Below are positions 43,754 through 55,700 of a stretch of DNA of 64,000 bases, in pieces. The notes under the pieces are model-generated. The model was not told the DNA's origin. It searched no databases and worked only from the letters and a program-made list of their open reading frames with translations. How positions within the stretch are numbered: position 1 is the stretch's first letter; each line of letters starts with the position of its first letter. The position numbers were made by a program, and so were the translations under genes. The stretch is from Perca fluviatilis (taxonomy: Eukaryota; Chordata; Actinopteri; Perciformes; Percidae), in assembly GCF_010015445.1 (NCBI RefSeq), contig NC_053112.1:30061248-30125247 (forward strand), in the 5' to 3' direction.

Positions 43754-46700
43754 GTAAGAGAAACACAACCATACACCAACATGCTTATTTGTAGAAATTT
43801 TTTTTCAGCTGATTCCTGGCTAATTCATTGTAACAGTCTTACAAAAGCTATATTTAGGTTTATATTAAACTACAGATTTGTCTAGATTGGCTACATTTCT
43901 ATGCAAAAAGTCCTTACGCTGTGCTCAGGTGTAGTACATAATGAATTTCTGTATTGGCTGTTGGAGTGACATCACTTTGGCTGAAGAGCTGCTTACGTAC
44001 ATGATTCACAGTCTCAATATTAAAGAGTGAATCCCCTCTACTGGCAGTTTTATGAAACCCGAGGCCCCAGTCATGGGAAAGGGCACTTACATTTACAAGA
44101 ATTGTCCTTCTGAAGATAATTTCCCTTGGTATCTTTTAAGCTTTACTCATAAAACAGGTCTCTAAATCAGCCAAATATATCCATACACTTTAGGCGTGGA
44201 ATTCCACTTACCATTAACTTGAAATTAATTAATTTATAAATAAATAAACGTTGTATACATGTTGTTATTGTTGTTAGGTATAAACTCATGAGTGAGCAGA
44301 ACTTTCCTTTTCTGTTGCAGTTGTGTAAATGATTAAGCTCCACTTAGAATAATCTCCATGATCTCGTGTAATAACATCCTTGTTAAGGCATTGCAGGCAC
44401 AATGGAAGAAATGTGAATTATGGAATATGAATTATTCCAAAAGTGTAAAAAAGAAAGTGTTTTTATGTAATTTAAAACAGTTTAGGACTATTTTTAAATC
44501 CCAAAACTGGATTAATGGACAATTTCATGGCCTTTTTAACTCCAAAAGAGACAGAATAGATTTTAATAGTAACCATTTTAAATTCAATATTATATTTGTA
44601 CTAGTTCAGCAGGTCTTAAAATGTCCTGTGGGATAGTGAAATTTCATTCCAGTGCTGAGAGCTAACAAGAATTTGCCTCGCTGCAGTCGTCCAGGCCAGT
44701 GTCAGAGAAGAGAAGAAGCTGATGGTGGAGAATGCCAAACTGAAGAATGACATTGAGGAACTAAAAAAACAGCTGCTGGAAAAAGAGAAGAAGAGGGGAG
44801 GTATGTTGGTTTTGGCTTCCAGCAAAGAATGGCATTGCAGATCAAATGTTTGTTTGTCTTTAAAAAAGACCTTGATGTTGTTATCCTTTATATCTAGTTA
44901 TAGAAGCGTCTGTGTGCCTTACATAGAAACATTTGATGTCAGTTGTTGCTCATTATGCATTGTTTGGTTTGTACTATCAATGATAACATCTTGTGCATTC
45001 TCGCCTCAGCCCATTATAACCAGATCTTCTTTTTTGGGGGTTTTATTATAAGCAGCCATAGTCAGAGTAGAGTAGTCATAGAGTGATGGGGACAACATGT
45101 CTGTCAGCTATTTTGTGTCTGACATACATTGACATTTAAGCTCAAACAGCTGAGATCATTAACACACATTTAATGTTTTCCAGAAAGACGCTCCAGGAAT
45201 AAAGGGGGACTGGAAGAAATAAGCAATTTAACCTTATTCAAAAAGACTCAATATGTTAGTGTTGGAACATAGAAAGAATGCCTTCCAATAGACCCGAGAC
45301 TATGTTTTTCCACGCATTGTATCTAAAAGTGATGTTTATTTTCTGGGGTTTCTTTTTAATGGCTTTAAGGTGGCATGAAATTGCTTGAAAACATGGATAA
45401 ATATGAACCTTTTTTTAAAGGATGTTCAGTCGTCTTTGCTGATTTGTTATTGAGATAAGAAAAAACTAACTATTGAATATGAGTTAAATAGCTCCTTGAG
45501 AAAAACATTTCTGCAGCCAAGTATTAAAAACTGTGACAACGGAAGTTCAGTATCAGATTTGCTTCAACACCATTTTAAAGGTCCCATACGCACAACCGGC
45601 GCAACGTCATAGAATGTCTCTGAACAGATTCACGCCACTTTTAGGAGAAAACAATCCCGCGTTCCCCATAGACGACAACAGCGTAACAACAATCTTTTAC
45701 TTTAAACAAACCGTTTTGAATTAATAACTATGCCGAAAGGTTGCTGAGTAGTTTGTTGCACCAACAATACATCCAAAAACCCCGGTCTTCGATTTGTCCT
45801 CTTGCCATGTCCTAAAATAGATCCTGATAGATGGGCTTTGGCTCCAGGCTATAGACCAGACTGGCATCGCCGAGGCTCCCTATGAGAGGGAAGAAACGCG
45901 CTGTCACATCAGGAGAGAAACAGCTGTTGTGTAGCGGGTTAATCAAGACTTTCACACTGATATATGAGGCTCATAAGAAACGTGAATATTGTCAGTCAGT
46001 TTGGTAAATGATGCTGGTGACAGTTATTACTGATGGATAGCTAACGTTAGCTTTAGTGGGAAGGGAACAGTTTAGTAGCATCAGGCTGTCGTCTCCAACT
46101 AAATCTCAGCTTATAGATCGAACAGTTGGTTATTAATAACAGGTTGATTAATTATAGTTAATAGTTAATAACTCAGCCTAACAATAGTGATTTAATCAGA
46201 TATGTATTTCTACATTTAGCAGTATGCGGCCACAGTGTTGGGTCATTGATCTACTGATACAGGGGACGTGATGGCAATCAACCTTAGTTTATTAAGGTAT
46301 CGTGAATGCTCAGGTTCAGGCAAGGTTATACAATAAACTAGGGCGTGGCGATATGGAGAAAATCAAATATCACAATATTTTTGACCAAATACCTCGATAT
46401 CGATACCGCAAAGATATTGTAGTGTTGGCTATTGTTGCTTTCACAAAATATTTACACAATGAGATCTTTGATAAATAATGTGGATATAATGACTAAGTGG
46501 GTAAAGGCAAATAATAGAACAGTTACAACAGGCTGGTAAGTTCAGAAAATGACTGTAATGCAGCCTTTAAAACCAGGAAAAGACAACACTTATGCCATAT
46601 TACGATATCCAAAATCTAAGACGATATCTAGTCACATATCACGATATCGATATAATATCGATATATTACGGTGGCCGGGAAGTGCAATGCAACATTACAA

Positions 46701-49700
46701 AGAATGAAACACTTTTACAAAGCTTGAGACAAATTTACATTTTGGAAAACAAATTTACATTTTAGAAAACAAATTAACATTTTGGAAAACAAATTTACAT
46801 TTTAGAAAACAAATTTACATTTTGGAAAACAAATTTACATTTTGGAAAACAAAATAACATTTTGGAAAACAAATTTACATTTTAGAAAACAAATTTACAT
46901 TTTGGAAAACAAATTTACATTTTAGAAAACAAATTTACATTTTAGAAAACAAATTAACAAGATGCAAAACACTTTTACCAGTCCTGAAACAAATTTACAA
47001 ATGACAGATTCTTCACGGAAAGGGAATGTACCACATACCGGAAGTGATGAGGTGTTGTATACATGTCGCCTTGACTACGGCAGTTATGGATCGAATGCGT
47101 CAATAGAGCCGCCATCTTGGAACAGGGGAGGCACTCCCTTATATACTGTCTATGGGCCGTCTTTAATGCATCAGCGTCAATGTAGGCAAAGGTCTAACGG
47201 AAATAAAATCACTATAAATCGTCAAAATCTCATGCGATGTTGTAGTTTTTTTAAACAAAAAGACAAAGAGACTAATTAATGTGTTAATACAAAGAATATT
47301 TATTATAATCAGTTCACAGATATGAGTACAAACGGAAACTTCACCCTTCTGAACTAAGAGGTTCTGCTTCAAAGTGAAGTTTAAACAGATTGAAATGTCC
47401 AGGCTCACTCCCCCACTAATGATTCATTTATTTCTGCATGTAGTTATTCATTTACGCAAGACTTAAAGTCATGGTTCGTCATCCACAGTCCGAGTCCCGG
47501 CAGACTCCCTTTAGGAAACCTGTGATTTAAACTTCAGCAGGTTGTGACAGTCCGCTCCGCTCAGTCCTGGATCTGGTTCTCCGGGCGTCCCTTCCTTCCA
47601 GCGGGCCCAGCAATACGGCCCTGGTCTCCCCAGCTGCGTGGTGTCGTTTTGGCTCCCAGGAATGGGCAGTGAGCTCCAGGTCCTGCAGCTGCAGACGGAC
47701 TCAGCTGCCCCCCTGCTGTAGCTTCGATCCGCGCGGCTGTCGATACGTCCCCGTTTTTCCAATGTTTCTGTCAGGTCCGCGTCATATAAAAACTCCAAAC
47801 ACCGACCACACGTAAAGTCACCATAAACTTCATTCACGCCATACTCAACAACACAAATTGACTGCGCTCACCAGCAACACACGACACCTCATCACTTCCG
47901 GTATGTGGTACATTCCCTTTCCGTGAAGAATCTGTCATTTGTAAATTTGTTTCGGGACTTGTAAAAGTGTTTTGCATCTTGTTAATTTGTTTTCTAAAAT
48001 GTAAATTTGTTTTCTAAAATGTAATTTTGTTTTCCGAAATGTAAATTTGTTTTCTAAAATGTTATTTTGTTTTCCAAAATGTTATTTTGTTTTCCAAAAT
48101 GTAAATTTGTTTTCTAAAATGTAAATTTGTTTTCTAAAATGTAATTTTGTTTTCCGAAATGTAAATTTGTTTTCTAAAATGTTATTTTGTTTTCCAAAAT
48201 GTAAATTTGTTTTCTAAAATGTTATTTTGTTTTCCAAAATGTTAATTTGTTTTCTAAAATGTAAATTTGTTTTCCAAAATGTAAATTTGTCTTGAGCTTT
48301 GTAAAAGTGTTTCATTCTTTGTAATGTTGCATTGCACTTCCCGGCCACTGTAATATATTGCCCAGCTCTACAATAAACATTAGACATGTGTATAAAACAA
48401 ACCATCTCTTTAACAAGAAAAAACATCCACACACATTTGTCAAAATTATGTGTCTGTTTTCTATCTCCCAAAAGGGGGTGCGGCCTTGAGTTTTAGCAAA
48501 GTACACGTATGTGCCGGTTGTGCGTATGACATGGTGCTCTTTGGATGCTTTTATATAGACCTTACTGGTCCCCTAATACTGTATCTGAAGTCTCTTTCCC
48601 GAAATTCAGCCACTAGAGCCAGTCCCACAATGAGCTTTCCTTAGTATGTGCCATTTCTGTGTCTGTAGCTATTGAGGAGGAGAGCTGGGGGGCAAGGTGG
48701 AGGGTGGGGACCTGGCCTTGACCACCTGCCACTTTGCTCGTTTGAAAGCCATGATGTCTCTTTCTTTCTCATGGGTGGGCCAAATTCTCTGGCCGGGCAA
48801 AGCCGAGAAAGAGGAGGTAACCTTGCTCCTTATGACCTCATAAGGAGCCAGATTCCAGATTGGTCCATCTGAGCTTTCATTTTCTCAAAGGCAGAGCAGG
48901 ATACCCAGGGTTCAGTTTACACCTATCGCCATTTCTAGCCACTGGGGGACCATAGGCAGGCTGGGGGAATGCATGCCATGGGACTTTTAAAGTTGAAGAC
49001 GAGCATTGGTTAAACCCACAGAAATTTTATTGCAATCAATTTTTGGGTCCACTTTGGTTGTCATATTATCCCCTCATCAAGTTGTTATGGCAAACATGAT
49101 TGCAAATGGTTGTCTATTTACACACTTAGCAGACATTGAGTAACCTAGGCATTCATTTGGTATTGTGACAAATTTAAGTCCAATATTTGCTCCCCTTTAA
49201 GCTCTGCTTTGGTCTCCACCAGCTCCTGATTTAAATATCTGGCTCTTCAGTTGCTAAATGCGTTATTGTGTTCACCAGTTAGTTGCTAGGTCAGGGTAAA
49301 AAAAAACATAAATGGTAGACTGGTGGGTGATAATTCACTGTGGGTTTGTCACTACTAGCAATCCCTTTCACATTACACAGTCGTTTAATTTATGTTTAAT
49401 ATAACACTATTGATTAGTGCGGCTTTCATTTAAAATTGTAGTAGAGATGTCAATGTTTCCAGGAATACATGCGTAAAAAGTGCAGAGGACATCTACAATA
49501 CTTTCATTTGATTTAATGGTGCAACCATATTAACGTAACTGTAAGCATCATACGGTATATGACATTGTCACAAAGTGTGTAAAAAGTTGGTTCTCGATGT
49601 CAAAAACCTTAAGAGAAAACTTAAGCGGAATGTCAAGAGTTTAAGAGGTTGGTTTGTTAGGTCCTTATCTCAGGTCCTAACATAGAATTAAGGTAATTAA

Positions 49701-52700
49701 GAGTATTATGGCGACGGTGGTGTGCCTGCAGACCGATGTTTGTCAGACACAGGAACTGGATTTTGTAGGAATTCAAACATCAGGCGCCTTAAATTAGGGG
49801 TTATTTTTTTTTCTGGAGAGTTATTGTAGGACATTGTTCCCTGCTTTATGGCTCCATTTTCCTTGTTTCTATCAACTTGGACAGTGTGTCATTTTCTCAT
49901 CTAAACTGTTTGCATCAGGAGAGCAGTCCTCCCACTTGGTGTGTAAATAAAGTTCCCTCTGTATCATTTCATTGTACTATGTTGATGCAACCAGCTCTCT
50001 GCGTGAAAAGGGGCAACTAGAGGTAGAGTACCCTGTTTATTTGTAATGTAAATAATCTCTTGTACGGCAGTGCTGCTGTGCTCATGTCTTTTCATACTTT
50101 CACACAACCTTTTGGAAACCGCGTGCAGAGAGTATCAGTCAGATATACTTAAAGGTGCTCTAAGCGATGTCACACATTTTTTAAGCTACATTTTTTGTCA
50201 CATACAGCAAACATCTCCTCACTATTTGCTAGCTGCCTGTCCCCTGAACACACTGTAAAAAAAACGTGGTCTCTGTAGACAGCCCAGGCTCCACAAACGG
50301 CAACTAAAACAAACTGCGCCAACCTGCACCACGAAACATAACAAACGGTGATCCCAGCCGATATCCGACAAGGAGGATTTGGGGGTGGGGGTTGGGGGGT
50401 TAGTGTGCGGAAGGGAGGGGGAGGGGACGGGATGAGGAGGAGGGAGGGGCGAGCTAGCCAGCGTTTTGTTTGACAATACTTTGAACGTCAACAAGAAGTA
50501 ACGTCACCCAACATCGCTTAGAGCACCTTTTAAGAAAAAGTCTTCCAGATAGTAACTATGATCCACTATTTGATCATTTATTTTCGACTGACCCTTTGCC
50601 TTTGTCCCTCCTGTAGTGCAGGCAGTACCCATGCCATCGGGCGACAACAGTGACGAGTGCATTTTGAAGCCCACCCCTCCCAAACCCTCTGGGCCGGCTC
50701 CCTCTGCTTCCCCTGCTGCTGCTGTCCAGAGCGCCCCTCCTAAAGACGAGAGTAAAAAGAAGAAACCAGAGAAAAAAGGTAACAGCTGGAGAGAAGAAAA
50801 AAAAACGATGGCACGTTGCAGGGTTTTATTATGAGTCCTTTTGAAGTTTTCACATCCAATAAAATAAAATGAAACCTCTAGATATGTCAAAACAGCAACG
50901 TTTGTGTGTTGTATTTCATTTTCAGATTGTCAGTAGGAAAGCCCATATAAGGACCGATTCATTACTCTGTTCTTTAACCCTCCTGTTGTCCTCGGGACAG
51001 ATTTCAACCGTTTTCAAGAAGTTTCTATATCAGAAATTTGGGTTAATTTCAACCAAATTGTCTCACAAAAAATAACGTGGATGGTTCCATACAACCATTA
51101 CTCTTCACAAGTAAAATAAATGATCAGTTCACTACTTTCATTGAATCACTGTTTTTATTTTTATTTTATAGCATTTGAGAAAAAAAATGGATAAAAGAAC
51201 ATTATAAAAACGTGCAAAAAAAAAAAAACGTCAAAAGCGCAGATCAAATCGACAAAAAACATTGGAAAAAGACGACCAAAACGTTCTCCATGTTCTCCAA
51301 ACATGTTTTTCCACGTGAATTTGTAATATCAGGTGATAATGGATGTTCAATTTTATTTATAGTATCAAATCATAACAAGAGTTATCTCGAGACACTTTAC
51401 AGATAGAGTAGGTCTAGACCCCACTCTATAATTTACAAAACCCCAACAATTACAGTAATTCCCTCAAGAGCAAGCATTAGCAGTAGCTATACCGACAGTG
51501 GCGAGGAAAAACTCCCTTTTAGGAAGAAACCTCGGCAGACCCAGACTCTTGGTAGGCGGTGTCTGACGGTGCCAGTTGGGGGTGTGATGAACAGTGGCAA
51601 TAATAGTCATAATAAAGATAATGGAACAGTGACTACAACGGTAGTCGTAGTAGTTCATGTCATAGTAGGGCACAGCAGGGCGTTACGGGGTGTAGTGTGG
51701 CACAGCAGAGCATGGGTGGATGCAGTGGACGCGGCAGGACGCAGCCGGACACTGCAGGGAATCGCAGAGCGTAGCAGGGTGTAGCAGGTCCACAGCGACA
51801 GCTGCACCCAAGACCCAGGTCTTGGTGCCATCCTAATCCAAGGCAATATTCTGGGCGAAGTTGACAGCAGTATTGGCCTCTTAAGGTGTCCCAGATCTCT
51901 TGGCCTCAGTAGTAAGACGTTGAGTGAAGTTTCATTTGTTGTGGAGTTTTATGGTTAATAAGCTACATTGTCACCAGTAATTGAATCCAATTTAAGAATG
52001 ATTTAATGTTTTGTGGATGTGCGTCATTTTAGGACCCCATCATAAAACCAAAGTATGTGTCAAATATAATGGCATTAACATTTTACGTTTTACATTTGTG
52101 ATAAATTTATAATAATAAAAAAAAGAAAAAAAAAGAAAATCCTTTCCACAGAATTTCAATTAATTTGCAATAAATCACTCAAATACTTAGTTTTGTTTCA
52201 GCAATACGTTATCCAGAATAATTAGAGGAGCTGTCAGGCATGGACAGGGAATAATTAGCACTGGATGTGTTTATGGGTGTTATAATTTAAGAAGAGAAAG
52301 AAACAAGCTTTAAGACACTGACAAATGCATTTCTGTGTCTGGAATTATTTACATCCAGATGTTAGGGAGCTGTTAATGAGAGTTACTAAGGTGGTGTACA
52401 TGATAAATTCCTTGTCTGTGTTCTCACCTCATCCAAACAGTCATCACTTGTTAGTCTACAAACCCATGTGTAACCTTAAAGTAGTCGGTGATGTTTTACG
52501 TCGCCGTGCTGTCATCACAGCAGAACATTGATTACACAGGAGACATGCTTATTATCAGGGTTGGAATTTATATTATTCAGAGCTGGTGTGGGCTCAGAGG
52601 AATGATTAAAGACTGTGTGATCATTTGATCAGTGCAACCCACTGGAATGAATGTGTAAGCAAACCAGGCGAGTGAAAGGTACTTTGTCTCTCGTAAGGGA

Positions 52701-55700
52701 AGCATCTGCTCTTCTGCTATGTCATTGGAACGCGTAGCACTCAGCCAAAAAGGGGGTATTGGTATTGTCATTTAGTCAAGGTATGTGCGTGCCCGACATT
52801 TCTGGGAAGAGGTGAAAAAGTAATTGTCTTTTCCTTAATTTTTTTTATTTACTTATGGATCACTTGAAACGCATGCCCCTGCATGCAACCCCAAGGCCGG
52901 TCATTGGTGGGCTTTGTTTTCATTTATAGGAGGAAATTAAATCAGATTCCAGACAGATGCCCAGTATTCTTTCAACTATGATTTGTTTTTTTGTAATTTC
53001 CCTTGGAGCGATACCAGTTGGCTGAAATATTCTCAGTGCTTTAAAGCAAACACTTCCGATAATATCACGCACATTTAGCATGAAAACTCTCACATATGCC
53101 TCTGTTCAGCAAACTTTCCCTCAACACATGATTTAAGCTACTGTCTGACTTTCCAACGTGACATCATGACTTTGCGTGAACATACACGCCACTTTCTAAA
53201 GCCAAGTGGCGTGTTATCTGTACGCATTGTGCATCCAACTGAACGCCCGACCAAAGTGTTATACCAAACTTGTTGAAATAGCATAAATAAATTGCACAGA
53301 AATATTAAAATGATTCAATACAAAGCATGTAGTAACAGTGTTTGCATCTTCTTATTTTTTGCCAGGAGGGGAGAAGGCAGAGAAGAAGCAGGCAGCTCCC
53401 AGCCAAGAAGATGCCAAGGTGGACGTGTCTCGTCTGGACCTGCGCGTTGGACGTATAATCACGGCTGAGAAGCACCCAGACGCCGACAGTCTCTATGTGG
53501 AGCAGGTGGATGTGGGGGAGGCTTCTCCGAGGACGGTGGTCAGTGGGTTGGTCAAGCACATACCTGTGGACCAGGTACTGTACAACTCATATACACTCTA
53601 TAGCTTAAACGATACCAAAGCTGTAGCAAACAGGCAACTGAGTGGAATTTGCAGAATGGGAAGACATTTCTGGAATATCATGTGATAAAATTCAGTGTGC
53701 CTTAACAGAGGTCGGGTCAGGGAACTTTGTCATAGGATGAATTGGCCATCTCACAAAAATCCAGATTATATGTAGATATTCACACCCATTCACTGATTTA
53801 GCTTGAATCTTAATGTCTCATCAGGCTCCAGGTTGCAATCCTGTAGATGTCAAACTCCACATGTGCCATGCCTCCTACAGTGTCTGCTTATGAGTGAGAA
53901 AACTGTGGACTTCAATACAAATTAGATTTTCTTTATGAATCCCAGAAGAGACTCTGTTTGAGGCTTGTCTTTATTAGACACACAAGCAGTGCTGTATGTA
54001 TACATTAATGGCTCACTCAGGTCATAAGGATATATTAGTCAATTTAAAGTGACTTATTAGGTAAACTCTGTGCTGACGGTTCTGCTTAGAAACACAACAT
54101 TTCATGTTGGTGATTCAGGATCTCCATCGAATATTGTTTTTTGTTTTGCTTTCACATTAATGATTTGCTCCTGGAGCAAAGTCATTTGTGCACTAGTTAC
54201 TTTTATGGCCGTCGTATTTTTGAGTTTGTCTCTTCATATTTCTAGACCAGGGAGCCTTTGTGCATTACACTTCTGCATTACACTGTATGTAGACAGTGTA
54301 TCCCTTAAATGGAACCATGCGCTTGCTGAAACCATGTGTAACAAACCCTGTCTGACTTTGTCAAAAAAAATAATAAAAAGTTATTATACTTGGAAAATAC
54401 TTGGAAGTGACTACAGTTTTTCCATGTGCACAGACAAATATTAGACATTAGCTTCTTACTGTAAAACTGTTGACACTGTTGCAGCAATGGCATTTTGTGG
54501 CACAGTCTGATTTGAAGTGACTACAGGCCAAGCTACTTTAGTGTGTCTGCATCAGTCCATTACTTACAGTCTAAAATCAAGTTATTACTTTTCTTTCTTA
54601 TTTGTGTGAGCCATTATCTATTTCTGTCAAGCAAGCAGGGGTGAACGATCTGAGGAAATATATCATGGGTTTTATGGCAGTACTCCTGATTGTCTGTACT
54701 CAGATAAATATAGGGTTGTTATAAAAGTTCAATACGAGTCTGAGACAAATTATTGTTAAGTGTCTACAGTGCACATAAAATATTGTTCAAGTCAAACAGT
54801 TTGTTTTGTAAATACTGTTACAGAACATTCACATACTATCCTTGAGTTGAGATGAAAAATGAAAACAACTACCAAAACCCTGTCAAAGCAACATGAGGGA
54901 TTTTAGATTTATGTAGCAATTTCTTAGAGGATGTCCCTCAAAAAAAGGTATGATTCATTTCTGGGAACTGGTATACATCATGTCATGGAATGCTGGATTT
55001 CGCTTTCTCTCGGCTTTTGGCAGAAACTGCCTTAGGTCTTCTTTTAAATTTTGGTAAGCCGCAGAGGTCTCCAGGCTCGAGTTTTAAAGTTTTCATGTTT
55101 GCTCTCTTTGGTTTATGTAATAAGGCAAACAAACCATAATCCTCGGACAAAGAGATTTGGAATTGGCATTATTGTTTATATTGGATTATGACCACATCAG
55201 TTGAAGGTGTTTTTTTTCTGAAGTAAATTGGGTATACTTTGTTTTTATTCTCTATTGTCAAGGGTATTTGGGCTGTAAAAATGTATTCAATCTTCTGTCC
55301 CCCGTGCAGATGCAAAACCGCATGGCAGTTCTTCTATGTAACCTGAAGCCAGCCAAGATGAGAGGAGTGGTATCCCAGGCTATGGTCATGTGTGCCAGCT
55401 CACCAGACAAGGTCGAAATTCTGGATCCCCCAAGTGGAGCAGCACCAGGGGACAGACTTATTTTCCAGGGATTCCCAGGTACCAGCACATTATTACTGTA
55501 CCCCTCAAAACATAAACGCTTAAATGTTACAATCATATTCAACCAAACAGACACTATGCTTCCTCAACACTGAGTGACTGTCAACGATTGTCATGCAATT
55601 AAGCCCGCTGAAAGAATTTTCCCAGCCTAGTTTCCACAAAATGCCTCTGACTTTAGGAAATGAAGGGTGTCGTTTAACCTTCTCACTGCCAGAAACAACA

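Larger units (their letters stand above)
46668..48351. mobile_element. Long-inverted-repeat element with 20-bp tandem arrays
   Basis: A 1684-bp element. Ends are acggtggccgggaagtgc and its inverse with one change. The arms are about 390 bp (46668-47058) and 470 bp (47881-48351) and each contains a tandem array of a 20-bp unit, aaatttacattttggaaaac: 11 units at 46731-46950 and 15 inverted units at 47991-48290. The core of about 820 bp has no recognised gene. Flanks gatatatt (46660-46667) and aatatatt (48352-48359) form a 7/8 target duplication. It resembles foldback or MULE-like elements in plan only. Confidence 0.8.
46339..48370. mobile_element. hAT MITE split by a younger insertion
   Basis: Starts tagggcgtggcgatatgg and ends attgcccagctcta. 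The flanking 8-mers are identical, caataaac at 46331-46338 and 48371-48378. The interior has the gatatcgatat-rich sequence of a well-known fish hAT MITE. Without the insertion at 46668-48351 it would be about 340 bp. Confidence 0.88.
45588..48525 (+). mobile_element. THAP-carrying DNA transposon remnant inserted in MITE M
   Basis: Termini acgcacaaccggc and gccggttgtgcgt are exact 13-bp inverted repeats. The flanks duplicate only AT (45586-45587 and 48526-48527), and removing one AT restores the MITE sequence. A THAP-like reading frame lies just inside the left end. The interior is itself interrupted by a hAT MITE at 46339-48370. P-type and Kolobok elements are known to carry THAP domains. The family here is uncertain. 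Confidence 0.6.
45575..48990 (+). mobile_element. TTAA MITE family M, copy 3, split by nested insertions
   Basis: TTAA at 45575-45578 and 48987-48990. The left 9 bp after TTAA (aggtcccat) and the right 465 bp (gacatggtgctctttgg to ccatgggact) are the two parts of one copy, comparable with 14439-14967. Everything from 45588 to 48525 was inserted into it. Confidence 0.8.

Noticed and set aside
45722..45880. THAP-like frame as a functional host gene
   Set aside because: A stop codon follows five codons, the frame is short, and it lies inside a terminal-repeat-bounded element.
46731..48290. Regularly spaced repeats as a CRISPR-like array
   Set aside because: The units are contiguous without spacers, mirrored in the two arms of a transposon, and the DNA is eukaryotic.
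54070..54444. 124-residue plus frame in AIMP1 intron 4
   Set aside because: Low-complexity hydrophobic translation of AT-rich intron. No family match or splice logic.
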